Source: Phylloscopus collybita (lineage: Eukaryota; Chordata; Aves; Passeriformes; Phylloscopidae). From it: DNA of 64,000 bases. Below the pieces are notes generated by a model that was not told the DNA's origin, searched no databases, and saw only the letters and a program-made list of their open reading frames with translations. Location of the stretch: assembly GCA_027886175.1 (NCBI GenBank), contig JAJNNQ010000075.1:59598001-59662000 (forward strand), read 5' to 3'. Made by a program: the position numbers and the translations under genes. This document shows, piece after piece, positions 1 to 12,759 of the stretch (its first letter is position 1; each line of letters begins with the position of its first letter).

Positions 1-58
1 CATGGTGCTGTAGTATACATTAAAGCTTCCACAGGAAATTTGAATAGAGTTCAAGTGC

Positions 59-86
<28 letters not shown>
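59..86 (+). repeat. Poly(A) run, 28 bases
   Basis: Uninterrupted A from 59 to 86, preceded about 35 bases upstream by ATTAAA (19-24). The arrangement resembles the 3' end of a retrocopied transcript, but the window edge removes the rest. Confidence 0.7.
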
Positions 87-89
<3 letters not shown>

Positions 90-1905
90 TTCTGATTAAT
101 TTATCCCTCCATGGCATTATTGAAAACTGTTGTTCCTAAACTTTTTGTCTGTGCATGGTTACCTACCACAGCCATTTTTATAGATCCCCACTCTAGCATC
201 TGCTTAGCTCAGGAGTGGGTTTGGAACTGCTAATTTGGAAATGCTGATCCCAAGCCCTGGTTCTGCTCAAATTGAGAAGAACTTCAGCCCAGTACTGCTC
301 CTGCCTCATATCTGTCTGTAGCATGGGCAAGCCCCATCTCTACCTTCCGTATTTCTTGCACCCAAACGCAGAGAAATGGGGAAGGAAATACAGGAGCAAG
401 GCTTCTTTCAGGCAACAGGAGACTGTTACAAGATTGCATACAAAACTGAAGCAAAATGTAAAAGAGAAATTGATTTAATCTTTCACTAAGGCTTGCCTCG
501 CCTATTGTTTACTGTCACTCACATAATTTTGGTTTGTTTGATCTGTGTCAAAAGTGTAGCTTAAAGTTTAGTACGTTAATGCAAAATGTTAAACCAGGAG
601 AGAAAAGTTCTTGTTTCACAATCCAAACTTTAGTAGGAAAAAAAAAATAAAATCGTAACCAAAAGGATTACAAAAGCATAAACAACTGCATCAAAGAAAC
701 AAAATAGCAGTCAGTACATACTGAAGTTGAATACAGGCTCAGAATCTAGGAGGCACAAAGAACATTTGATTGTTTTAACAAACTTGCTTAGACAAATATT
801 CTGTAAAGATTAGAAAGGAAGTAATTTATTATGCTACTCTCTCTTGCATGCTATTTAAAATGTCTGCACCACAGTTTCTTTCTGTCGCCATTTAAAATTC
901 TTTTTTAATATGATTAAATTTGAGCTGTGCACAACAACAGTTTTGTTTCAAATATTCTACCTTAAAAGTTTTTCTTAAAAGTACTAAATTCAAGCTGGTT
1001 TTGATTGAGTTTCAGCTATCCAAAATCTTGATGGGATTGGGGTAAAAATGGCAAATGCACTTGCTGCTCCTTAGAGGAAAAGGAGTATTTCTGTACATTC
1101 CAGTATTTCTATTTTTATCTACTCCCATGCACTCCCAAATTAACTTCAGAATTGCAGGGCAAGGGAGAACCTGTTCCGCATGAGAAAAGGAGGCCACGAA
1201 ACAGTCCCGGCATTGTTCCTGCCCCACCTTTCTGGACACAATAGTGAATGTTATTCATTAATGTACTTCTTAGCTATGGATGCAAGAAGAAAATGCCTCC
1301 ACAAGGAATTTATAATGTGTTTTGCTTGAATGTCAGCCCTAAATCTGTACAAAGAGCGAGTGTTGTCTTTGCATTCCAGTGCTTGCTGGTGTGGGTAGTT
1401 GAGATGCTCCCACTGAGGCATGGGCTGGCTGAAAAAGGAAGACTGCAAGAAAGGAAGCTGCAGAATTGCTTTGAAATGCTTCAAAATAAATACAGAAAAA
1501 AGTGCAAGCAAATAAACAGTGCAGCTCTAGGAACTTTTCAAGCCTTTGAAATTCATCCTTTAAGGTGCTTTTAGTGGTATCTTATTTAGCAGAGACCTGT
1601 TTCCTTAGTGGAGTCTGGAAAACTGCCAAGGGAGTTCATTCTATTTCAGCTGGTCCATGAACACCTTCATCATCTATCAGTGATCCTCTACAAAATTCAG
1701 CAAATGGCAGCAACTATTTAGGGTTTAAACACAAATGAACCATCCAGATTTCCTCTGTCTATGCTTGTATAAATAAATGACACCACAAGCTTTTCTTGAT
1801 ACAAGAAACCAAAAAGGCATTGTTTCAGAGGCTAAATAAATAATAGTTGAAATGACTGTCTGTGCCATTAGCTCAATACTTTCCACACTGAAGCCCTCCC
1901 AGAGG

Positions 1906-1940
1906 TTCCTAGAAATGTTTCCTAGGAATGTTTCCTAGGA
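1906..1940. repeat. Three-copy 13-bp tandem repeat
   Basis: Two full copies and one partial copy of TTCCTAGRAATGT stand head to tail (1906-1918, 1919-1931, 1932-1940). This is a short local duplication with no evident function. Confidence 0.7.
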
Positions 1941-3987
1941 CGTACATCAATATTATCATTGTGTGGAAGAGTGCTAGAGATGCTTTGGCACTGGAAGTCC
2001 TAATGTGACTGACTTGCCAAAATAATTCAATTTCTCTGTGCTTCCAGCTCAGATCTGCAAATCAGGACTCTGTAACACTATGAGTAGTCATTCTACAGGG
2101 AAAAAAATCCCAAACAACTCCTTCTGCTAGGTAAAAAAGTCAGAATTGTCCATAATTCTGTTTTGCAGACATTTAAGTTCTTCAAAATAGCATTTTACAG
2201 CAGAGATAAAAGAGATGATCTCCTGTCCTCTCATACATAATTACATCAAAATCTATAGAGAATCATTGCAATCATGTTCACGCCAAAGGATAAAATACAG
2301 AATTTGTACAGCTTGCAGGCATTTTTTAGTCATTACTCCTAAAAACTGAGTTGGTTTGATTTATTGCCAACCAGGAATGCAGATACTTCTGTATATTCTG
2401 TATGCAGAATCTAACTTTTTGGTATTGTCTCCTTGGTGTACAAAGAACATTTCATACACTATTTTCCATTGAGTAACACAGTACATGAACAAAACAGCAA
2501 GAGTTGAGCTGGCCAACTAGGTTCCAGAAAATAGCAGCTGGGAACAGTCTCTGCTATTTGCAGTAACAGTAAGAAAAAAGGTTTTCTTCATGCTCACAGC
2601 AACTGCTTGTTGCATTTATGAACATTACACACAGAAGTATTACCACAAAAAACCTGCCTGGCTGCTGAATCTTTGTCAATAGCATTACAGGTCCCAATTG
2701 GTAAAGGTGAGAAATAAAAAGAACAAAACACCCAGCTTGCTTAGTACTGCCCACCAAGTATGAGAAGCTTCTGGTTTTAAGTTTCTAGAGTATTTTTCAT
2801 CCAGTGGTCTCTACATTACAACGCTTCAGGGAAGGGCTATTATATATCGTGCTTCCAGGTGTGGAGCTGTGAAGGACACTGACAGCCAGAGCTGTCGGAC
2901 CACCACAGATCAGTTTTACACCACAGGGCAGCTTGTGTCCTGTCCCAGTGCAGCACTGAGAGGCAGCACAGATCACAAGTTGGAACACTGAATAGACCTC
3001 AAAGGCTGTCAAAGGATTTTCAAAAATTTGGGCCCAGCCAGCAACTATGAACGCTGCTTTTTGCGACACGCAACTTGAGCAACTACAACAAATTCAGCTA
3101 AAAGGAAAGTTTTACAGCCTTACAGCAGTTCTGTTGGAAAGCTTATGTAGTGTGTGGACACACAAACATAAGATTCTACCTATCATTTACATGGCAAAAA
3201 ATACAGCGAAAACATCTTAAACTTTGCCACTTGAATAATACTGAACTAATATGCCAGTTACATGATTTATCAAAGGAGGCAGGTATCCTGGAAAAGGGAA
3301 GAATTTAATTAACAGCCTTTCATCAATGCCTTGTTTTTGAATTCATAGTGTAGAAATGGCTCATTATACAATTTCTAATATGAAATGCTTGGAATAAATC
3401 TCAACTTCTTGTCAGAATAAAGCAGCTGGATTATTTTATACACCTGGGGTTCAGGATAATATCCGTCAAGCCATCTCCCCAGCAATGCTGTCAACTGACC
3501 TTAAACATACTCTTGCACAAGCAGGTTGAGAATTTGGCCACAATTCCTTTTCTATCATCTATTTCCAAATTTGTCCCTCAGTTAGTGCCAAGATATGTAG
3601 AGATTGTCTTGCATTTAGTGCTCTCATCCAGCTCCCTTTTGCAAATACTTAAGAACAACACAAAAGCAGACTGAGGTTTCTCTAATTGGCACAGCACAGA
3701 AATGCATACAACACAGCACATTAAATGCTCATAAAAATTCCTCCTGGTAATGTTTCTAGAGCCCCCTGGATTTCTAATACTCCTTGTTACTACCCAGAGC
3801 AGCTCCTCCTGTTTCCCAGATCTTTGCTTGTTTTTGTTGTTGCTGTTTTCAGTTTAAAGCCAAGCATTATATTACAGGTACCATCCCGCTGGCTAGGTCA
3901 ACTCTTGCTTTATAGCAGTGAGACCTTCCTTTCAGAGCCCCCCTTCCTCCTTAACTGTACTGTATTTTGCTGTAGCTTTGCAGTTCT

Positions 3988-4005
3988 CTATTCCTCAGAG
4001 CTCAC
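3988..4005 (-). CDS. MBP: Alternative golli C-terminus VSSEE (donor read-through)
   Basis: If the donor at 4005-4004 is not used, the reading frame continues GTG AGC TCT GAG GAA TAG, adding VSSEE and a stop at 3990-3988. The same five-residue tail ends the short human golli isoform (HOG5), as I recall. The identical tail in a bird suggests this is a real alternative terminal exon and not chance. The first two codons double as the splice donor, so part of the conservation is expected from splicing. No convincing polyadenylation signal was pinned down further downstream. Confidence 0.6.
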
Positions 4006-4436
4006 CTTGCCCGAGCCCCGCCGGGGAACGTGTCTTTCACCTCCAAAGAATCTGCCCAGCGAGTCCAGCAGACCCGAGTCTCTGTGCCGCGGGGATCCAT
4101 GTCTGGCATGGTCTATAGTGCTCGCAGATGCCAGTTTTGATCCGTGCCGGAAAGAGGAGCGTTTTTGTGAAGCCATCAAATCCGAATTCTCTGAAGCTGC
4201 TGCACTGTCCTCTTGGATGGTCTGTAGCTCGTCTGACTCTGAGGGCCGATCTTTGAAGGTGTTGTCTTCTCTTCCTGGGGCATCTCGGGAAAAGAGGCGG
4301 ATCAAGTGGGGGCGACCAGTCCTGTCAGCTGGGTTGGCCTCAGGCCAGGCATTCTTCGGGTCTGCTGTGCCTTTGGAGTCTGTCACCGCTGGGCTCTTCG
4401 TGGAGGTCCCATTGTTCTGGTTCACATCTGCCTCTC
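4006..4436 (-). CDS. MBP: MBP composite exon: golli domain plus classic MBP exon 1
   Basis: This internal exon of the myelin basic protein gene encodes the second golli segment and then the first 57 residues of classic MBP, the cytoplasmic protein that compacts myelin. Golli isoforms are intracellular signalling proteins in lymphocytes, neurons and early oligodendrocytes. Visible golli motifs are [40 protein letters not shown] and [18 protein letters not shown], followed by [28 protein letters not shown] and [11 protein letters not shown]. The acceptor is TTTGCAG before 4436 and the donor is AAG|GTGAGC at 4006/4005. The exon enters with two bases of a split Gly codon (phase 1) and ends on a full Lys codon. 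The classic start ATG is 4176-4174; the following Ala is the N-acetylated residue in mature MBP. Compared with mammals the Tyr of SKYLATAST is missing and HGFLPRH is HGSPRH, as I recall for chicken. A 245-codon frame on the opposite strand is a shadow of this exon. Confidence 0.97.
4177..4350 (-). promoter_or_regulatory. Probable proximal promoter of classic MBP inside the golli coding exon
   Basis: In mouse, classic MBP transcription starts roughly 50 bases before the ATG and its proximal promoter overlaps golli coding sequence. The homologous stretch here is conserved. A TTCAAAG element (minus strand, 4257-4251) lies 75-81 bases before the ATG, a spacing that fits a TATA-like role for a start about 50 bases upstream. 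A near-perfect NFI site lies at 4334-4348. The placement of the start site is inference by homology; nothing in the sequence alone fixes it. Confidence 0.55.
4334..4348. promoter_or_regulatory. NFI-type binding site in coding sequence
   Basis: The plus strand reads TTGGC CTCAG GCCAG, matching the NFI consensus TTGGC-N5-GCCAA at all but the last base. It sits 158-172 bases before the classic MBP ATG and overlaps the golli codons for Trp-Pro-Glu-Ala-Asn. A nuclear factor 1 site was reported in the mouse MBP promoter at about this distance from the start site. Confidence 0.55.
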
Positions 4437-7400
4437 CTGCAAACAACAAGGATGAGATATGAATACAGGCCTGTGAAAAACAGCCCTGGAACAACGCTGC
4501 TTTATTTCCCTTGCCTTGAGATGCTCATTTCATACAAAAGCTGTAATATGTGCGGTTGTAATGAAACTATGTTCTCTTCCAGCCTTAAAGAACATTAAGT
4601 TATCTTGGAAATGAAACCAGAATGATGTTCTCACACAAATTTGCAGTAGTTCTAGGTGATTTTTTGGTGTGGTTTTTTTTTGGTTTTGTTTTTTTTTAAC
4701 ACATTTATAAATAGATCAATAGATTACTTGAAGCAAAACTGAGATGAACCTTATTTATGTGGAAGGCTTGTGGATGAGGCTTTCACTGAGCAATCAGAAT
4801 TCCTGTACTTTCCCTTAAAGACTGCAACTCTAATTATGCCATCTTTCTCCAAAACAGGGGGAAAAAAATGATTACAGTGACATTGCAGATCTGTGCCTTC
4901 AGAAGTGCACGTTCCCTCTCCACAATGTCAGAGTTTATGGCCTCATCTGGAATCCCTCACTGTAACTTCAATACAGAATAAACAAGCACAGTGATGAGAA
5001 GGGGTTTTTTGGCCCACTATTGAAATTGTCCTCACTTCAAAAAAGAGAGCACTAAACTGCAATTTCTGCTTGGCCTCTCATGACAGTTTTCATCCATGAT
5101 GATCCTGGCACTCCAGGTACAATGTCCTAGCACTGATGCTGAAGGCCTAAATCAAAATTGTCCAATTTGCATTTAGTGCCTGTGAGAAGTGACAAAAACA
5201 ATTACCAGCAACTGACAAGCTTTGTTTTTAAGCCAAGAAAGGTGCCAAGACAGACCCTGTGGTAAGTGGAATGTCTGGTGCCTTCTCCACAGTTGTGTTC
5301 TGATGCATCCAGTAAAGTATGTAAGAAGCATCAGCTGTGGCACACTTAGCCCTTCCTTCACCTGTAGTAGCTCCTTCTACCAGTGCCAAAAAGATTTATG
5401 GAGTTTTTTATGGTCTATATTATGACTCCTATTGTTCTAAAGGAAACTGCACCCACTGAAGAATATGACTTCTCTCCAAGGAACACCAGAAGTGTATTAG
5501 TAGGTCATTGCTTAAGGAGCAACCTTCAGCACAGACACCTCCCACACTGTGTCAGAAATGTCTTTTGGAGTTAAGGGGGCTCAGAAATTCAGAAATAAGT
5601 TAGTCATGTGTTACCTTTAGGGTGTCCTAATTACCTTTTTACATTCTCATTTGATTTGGTCCTTGTTGCCTTGGGAGGGATAGTATCTGGCAAACACAGC
5701 AGTGTTTTCAAAGTACTCTGGGCTCACAAGTACTTTGCTGATTCAGCAAAGCAATTTTAGCTTTGACACAGTCATCTCACATGGTTTCACCCACCCACAG
5801 GGCACTAAAGAAACCTTTTCTCAGGCTGAGAATAATTCTGAAATAATTGTATAGGTAACAACACAAGACAGTAATGATGGTTCCTGCAAAACCTGTGTGT
5901 AAGTTACAGTGGTTGTAATCAGCCTGCTACAGTTTTCTATAAAAAATATAAAGTGCAGTTTTGCTATGCATTTTTTTTTTATTTCTTTTGTGAAAACTAG
6001 CTAGAAAATGTTGGGGAACCTCAAGGAAAATTTCTTTGGTTAAAACATCTGAAAGTCTCTCAGGAATACAGTTATTTAACCAATGCCAAACTGCCACTGA
6101 AGACTCCATTAGTGGTGAAAATATTTGCTGGCAACTTTGGAATTTGAGTTTTCCTTAAAAGACACTCTCAAACTTACTAGAAATTACTAACATAGCCAAA
6201 TGATTTTCTTAACAGAACAAAAGAAAAGTAGCTAACTTGGATGTGTGACACGTTCTGAAACTGCAAAACATTTTAAACAGCAACTCTAAGCCTAGGTTCT
6301 ATACCATAATACAAATCCATTCAAGGACAGAAAAAGAAAAGCAAACAAAAGAGTTATTGTATTTAATTAAATGCATTAACAAAACACCAGAGCATCTGCA
6401 TACTAATATTTTTTACAACAGTTGTTCTTTGTGCCACTGAATACGGGTATTGGTAAGCAACAAAGAAGGGTATTTGTGCCACAAAAGTAGCTTCTCCCAA
6501 TGCATACGCAGTGAGCTATAAAGTGTAAATCTTTCTGGAGGCCTTATTTCAGCAGTGAAAGCACACATTTAAGTTTGCCTCTAAATTTTCTTCATGCTTG
6601 TGTCTTCCCTGTGTGTAAAAACACGTAAGAGTGATACTGTTAATATTTTTGCTAACTAATCAAAGTCTTCCAGTGCATTTGGAGAGAGAGACCACTTTAA
6701 TAATATCCTAAGGACATCCAGAATTAATGGACTATATAAATGTGTGCTTATTTGTTCATTTAAAAACAAATATTTAGACTTCTATTAAAACCTATTGTTT
6801 TACACAGATGCTGTGTATGGCTACTATTTTTTAAGTTGTTTTTCTTTGGAAGATGAAGATTTTCTTTCTTAAAATAGTGCACACGACCTGTACCACATCA
6901 CTTGTACAAGGGAAAGTTGCCCAGGGAGGAAGAGATCTTAGGCACTTTTTGCCAACCCTTGTAAAATGAAATACAGCAGGATGCATTGCCATAGGCATTA
7001 ATTAGAAGGCTATGGAAGTGTCTTCTATTTATATGTAAGTGAACATGGCCCTTGAGAGCTGCACAAATGAGAGCACAAGAAAAGCACCCCCTCCCATTAG
7101 CCCAAAAACAGCAGGAGGGACCAGACTCCAAGCAGGGATGAGGCACTCCAGGTGTGGCCAAGGACCACTCCCAAAGGCAATGCCACCTCTCCCCTTCCCC
7201 TCACCTCACAGTGCTCTGAGCCTGCCTCTGGCACAATGTTCCCTGGGCATGCTGGTCAGAGGGAACAGAGCCATTTCTTCCCTGTACACACAGTGACTTC
7301 CAAAATGAGAAATATCGATGGGCAAAAAAAATTCTTAGCAGTCTGTTAATAAAATCAAGGAGAAAGTCCAAAGGTGCTTTCAATGAGAAAATAATAAATC

Positions 7401-10400
7401 CAATCCTTCACTGTCCTTAAGAGGAGTTAGATCCCATATGAGTATTTTTGAAACTCCTGTGGCTTTGGTGCTTCATTAGACATTGATACTTTATCCAATT
7501 TCTTGAGAATCAAAATAACTCTTTTCCCTAAGCTGCTAATTGGCTGGACCTCTCAGCCCAATGCTTCAAACAACTCCTCCCAACAACCACAGAAATCTGT
7601 TCTACGTGAAGGACAATTTCCAGTCAAGAGACCTCAGGTACAAATATCCTTCTCACTTGGAAAGGCTGTTCCACGACAGTCCCTCCTTGTGTGCACAGCA
7701 GTCTGTAGTCTTCTTCCATACAGGAAGGACAGCCTGGAAAGATGTTGTTTAGCTAAGAGTTTTTAAAAAGATTACAAGTTTTTAATCTCCTCCTACTCCT
7801 TTCCAGTCTTGCTTTCTTGCAGATACTTGTAATTCCTCTCACATTCCTACTGCTGCTCCCTCTACAAATGCTGTAAAACAAATGAGGAAGATGAAGCTGA
7901 TAAAAGCTGAAGTACATTACCTTACTTTGGGTTCTCAAGAGAGGCTTAGATCAACAGTCACAGCATATGGCAAATATTGATTATACATGACAGCAGCTTA
8001 AATATTTGTATGAAATCTTAAAAATTAAGTATTATTTGCTAATTACAAGTGCCAGAAAGTACATTAATCAACTCTGTAACACTGAATATTCAATACACTT
8101 TATCATTACTACAGGCTGCTGTGATCAGATTATACTTCCTTTTTCTCAGCCTTCTTTTCTCAGGGTATGAAGATGGAAATTACTGAACTTTAAATCAACT
8201 TTTCATTTTAGCTTAAGTCACCTATATATATATAAAACACTGTTTTTCAGTATATTAAATATAATCTGTATTTGCCCTTTTCTACTATTTATGTCCTCTC
8301 TTTTCTGGAGAGGTCAGCTGGATAGTGAAATACAATGCAGTATAGTCCTCAATTCTGAGTTAAGTTTATTTCAGTATGTTTACTGAAATGCTGACAACAA
8401 AATATTGGCTAGAACATCTGACTTCTTGTTCTGATCCATCTATGTTTAGTCACTTGAACAACAAAATGTAACACCTAGAAATTAATCAACTTTGTCACAG
8501 ATGAGATTTCAAGAACTCTGGTAAGCTACAGCATAAGGCAAATGTATTAGTAATAGGTTGCCTTGCATTATTTAAGAGGCTGGGACCACTGTTTTGGAAC
8601 ATGTGGCTTCTAATAACACTTGTGGTAATATCAGGCACTTGACACAATAAAAGGCCAGAGATAACACATCCATCACCACTACATACATGCTGCAGCTGAG
8701 GATATCTGGGTTCCAACTCTGTGCTGAGACAATCTCACAACAATCCAGCTCCTGGTCTGGACAGTTACTGCAGCACAGCCCACAGTAGAATAGCATGCCT
8801 ACCACCATTAGGCTTCACCACAGAAGTATTTGAGGAGACAGAGGAAAGAATTATATCTGCATTGTTAAATCTGAACTGCAAAGTCTTGATTCATCCTCAT
8901 TATGCTAAGAAACTGGAGACAAAAAAATGGCTCTTAGCCTAACTTCACTAATATAGTTAGAAAGCAATATGCCATCAGACATTTAAATTTGCAGACCTAA
9001 TTACTGGGTTTGTCTGATGCTTGTCAAACATTGGGAATCAATTTTGGACAAATATTTCTGTTTGAAATGGATGGTATACAGTATAACTGTGAAATAAACA
9101 CTTCTCATAGCTCTGAACACAACCAGAGGAGATGTGCTGGTGCATTTAGCCTTTACACAAACATTCTCCCCATTTTCTAGCACAGTGAATGCAGAGAGAA
9201 GTGCCCATGTGTCTCACGATACAGATGCACATGAGTTTAACACTCCTACTGCATTTAGCCAAGAGATCACTTCCATTACAGCTTGCTCTCTTCCCTCCCT
9301 CTTTGCCAAAGCTTATCACTTTCAGGGAAAAAGACTTCCACCCAAAGGCGAATTTTCTCTATAGCTTCAGCATAACTGAAGGAATGATATTTTTCTGCAG
9401 AAGAAATCTGGCTTTTTCTATGGGCTAACCAAGCTGCAGACTAAACCACCACAAAATGAGAAGCCACCTGCTAAGCGTAACATGCACTCCTTTGACTTTA
9501 CTCCCTTACTTCTTTCATTCTTTCATTTCACAGCATATAAAGCTCTTACCAGACTAGAAAAAAAAATTTTGTGAGGATGTTTCCATTCCACTGACAAGTT
9601 GAGCACATTTCTACACTGATCTGCTGAAGTGGTGAATAAGAGGTCTGCTGTGGCATAGTTTTCCTTATAATAAAACTTAGTACTAAAAATACAGTAAACA
9701 GTGAAAAACCTCACTGGGTCCAGTATTTACTGCTATTGAACTAAATTTAAAAGAAGACCAAGTTTAGCTCTATACTACATCTTGGGTCAAGATGGATCAG
9801 TGGCTGAGCCTGCTGAAAGTTATTGCACTGTTGTTGGTAAAGGCACAACATAGGTTTAGACATTCAGACTAGACTGTTGTGTCTGGGTGAATGGAACTTC
9901 CACTTAACATTTTACAAGAAGTGCCTGACAAATGCTGCTTTTCCTGAATCCCTGGTACCTCATGGAATACCAGTTCTTAGGTGTTCTCTGCAGAAAGCAT
10001 TATGCCCCCTAAGAGCTGATGCCAGACTGAAAATTATTAGGTCAAACAGGATTTATTAATTGCTAGACCTTCGCTAATACCCAAGTCTTGGCACAATTTC
10101 TTTCAGACTCATGAAAGATGTCATTTCTCCAAGCCCTCCCTGGTCCTCTCCTGCTGAAGAAGAGCTGCTGAGGTAGCAGAGTTTGGCCTTAAAGCAGAGC
10201 TCACATGAAAACACAAAAACATTTGACAAAGAGAGGGGAAAATGTAGTATGCATCCTATTATGGAATCAACTGTCTTTGCAGTTGACACTTCAGCTATAT
10301 TATTTATGCTCATATTTCAAAGAAAAATACTGCATTCACTCAGGCAGAATAGGAATATGTACTTTTTAGCATAAAATTATTAGGGAAAAAACCTGAAAAT

Positions 10401-12610
10401 TGCATAGGAGAATGTGAATTCTGTCAGACACTAACCACTACAGGATGAAAACATAAGTTTATTTCTGATACTAACATAAGCGTACTCCAGATCTGCTGAA
10501 AAAAAACCAAAAACCCCTTGAACATTTGACATACTTTGGCATCAATTTACAAGTAATACCTATTTTACTAGGTAAAAGAGTAAAGTCTGTCCTGAAATGA
10601 CTAGCAACCTTCTTCCTAAAAGGCCAGTCAATGAAAAACTTGCTGGCTGCCAAAGGTGCTTCCAACAGTAGGGCTGGGATAAATAAATCTCTTGAGCTGA
10701 CTTGACAAGTTTCTTCTCAGTACCCTCAGTGCACCAGACAGCCAGCCTTGCCATCATCCTGAGATGTACCACTTTCAGCACTTCCCTCAGCTACTTGAAA
10801 GGTAGTTCTCAGAGCCCAGGAAGCAGAGCTGGGAAAACAAACCTGTGAAGTCATTCATCGCAGAGGTGGCTGGTTTGAGGACGGGATTCCCCAGAAGCTT
10901 TCAATAATACAAAAAGTCACTGATCACCTGCATAAGGATAATCAAAATCATCAACTCCCTGTTCAGGGGGACAAGAAAGGACTTTAGGATTTCGATCCTG
11001 GGCCCAGTGTATGTATAGTTTGGACAAGCAGTACCAAACCCACAGAATCTGGTTAAAATAAATACACTTCTTTAACAAGGCAGCAACTGTTTAAAGGCTG
11101 TATTTATAATAAGGCAAGCTGTAAAATTATATGCAATGCAACCAGTAAATTATGTCCTTTAACAGCAAACATCCTCTACTTTCTTAAGTTTGCATCTTTC
11201 ATTTCAGGGGGCCAATGCTTAAAAGCCAAATGATGAAGACAGCATAGATGTCAATATACACTTTAGTCTATAAAAGTAGTGCTGGATTATGTGGATTATG
11301 GAGTGATAAACAAGAAGTCGTATTAATTTTGCAAGTTCAGTAGGTTAATCAATAGCCTGATTTTTTTTTCTTTCCCCTTAATTCTGCTAGACTTCATCAT
11401 CCCAAAGTGTTTAATATGTAACTCTGAACCACTGCTTGTTACAAGAGTACCAGTTTCATGATAACTACATCCCTTAAGCATGGCTCTGCAGTAAAGCCAA
11501 CACTTGCTGGCAGAAGGATCCCTGTAAGGTGGTACTGGCACTGTGGGGAATTGTTGCTGTGGTATCTTTTTTGGTAGGGTAATTATACTGACCTTTTAAA
11601 CTTCCCCAGTAAAACCATAATGCAACCAATCAATGCCTAGGTGAAAACACACAGCAATGTGACATCTAGCTGGAATGGTGACACTGATAAACATGCCTAA
11701 ATCTTACTTTGTGAATCAGCAAACAGCACATAATTTTTAGTTCTGCTGACAACTTTCTGGCTTGCGAGAGCTGGTTCTGTGAAATGACTACAAAATAAAA
11801 ATTACAAATTAAAAATATGCTGTATATTCATTACAGCTTATGTTTAGCGTTATCATTCTGCTGATGGCAATTACATGGTATCAGTATGTAAAAAGTAGCA
11901 ATACTGTCTGAGTCAGAGATTTTTGATATATCAGAAGTCCTCTTGCTGGAAAGCTTTTCTGTATTTTCACCAAGGCACACACAACTCCTAGCATCTGCAT
12001 GTCAGAGACGTGGAATCACTTCCAAGTCTGTGCAGTAATAACCACAGTCCATGCCCAAAGTCTGGATATTATGGGAAGCATGTGTGGTTACTGTGGGCTG
12101 AAACGCATTAACATCCCATTGCCCACTGGGAGGGACTGCACTCCAGGAGCCAGATTTTGGACTTGATGGAGGAAAAAGAACACCATACTTTCCCCAGACT
12201 TGTACACCCTGTATTTTTTATGCCTTTAAGAACTCTCCTCTGCATTCTTACTGAAGAAATTTAGCCAGTTCATTCTGCCCCTGTCAAAGAAAGAGATGAA
12301 AGCAAACCAGTCAGCAAGGCGTTTCAAACCACAGGAACCAGAGCAGCAGTTGGATACCAACTCTGTGTGTTCTCTTCTTACTGATGATGCTGAGGCTTAA
12401 AACCAGGGCAACAGACCTTCTTTTTCTTAAACCTACTGTGGAAGTCGTATCAGAGTCAACATGCAAGAAATTAGCTGGGAGGCCTGAGTTACACATCATC
12501 TGTCATTGCATGGCGCTTAATTTCCCCTCCATCATCTTTTTTAATGGGCTATGTATGTGTTTCAGCAATTCAGTGGTAAGCCTTCGTAAGAAATTACCAG
12601 TGATTGAGCA
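4437..12610. other. Golli intron, proximal part (upstream of classic MBP)
   Basis: This is intron on the golli transcript and 5' flank for classic MBP, where mammals carry the M2-M3 glial enhancers within several kilobases of the start. I could not identify an equivalent element by eye. No exons and no confident interspersed repeat were recognised; it is A/T-rich with short T-runs near 4.67-4.70 kb and 5.97 kb. Confidence 0.7.
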
Positions 12611-12613
12611 TTG

Positions 12614-12757
12614 AATTGGACTGCCCAGGGAAGTGATGGAGTCACTGTTCCTGGAAGTGTTCAAGGAACTGGCTCTTAGTGCTGTGGTTTAATTCAGTCA
12701 AAGGTGGGACTCAGTCTTGGAGGTCTTTTCCAACTTTCCAACTTTAATGACTATGAA
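12614..12757 (+). mobile_element. CR1 LINE 3' fragment, diverged
   Basis: The sequence follows the CR1 3' untranslated consensus: CTGCCCAGGGAAGTGATGG, then CCTGGAAGTGTTCAAGGAAC, GCTCTTAGTGCTGTGGTTTA, and GGAGGTCTTTTCCAACTTT. It has an internal deletion and a worn terminal repeat. It is a dead, 5'-truncated insertion. Confidence 0.85.
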
Positions 12758-12759
12758 AG

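Larger units (their letters stand above)
1..3987. other. 5' part of the MBP intron downstream of exon 1
   Basis: This is the beginning, on the minus strand, of the intron following the composite exon. It is A/T-rich with scattered short open frames that match nothing. No match to the next MBP exons (the optional exon 2, or the exon leading to the VVHFFKNIV motif) was seen. It contains an A-run at its far end and a small tandem 13-mer near 1.9 kb. Confidence 0.8.

Noticed and set aside
3725..4462. 245-codon open frame on the plus strand, the longest in the window
   Set aside because: It lies antisense across the MBP composite exon; the minus strand carries the conserved protein, with matching splice sites.
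12030..12115. Imperfect inverted repeat around TAACCACAGTCCATGC
   Set aside because: The arms need several gaps to pair; within chance expectation for a 64-kb window.
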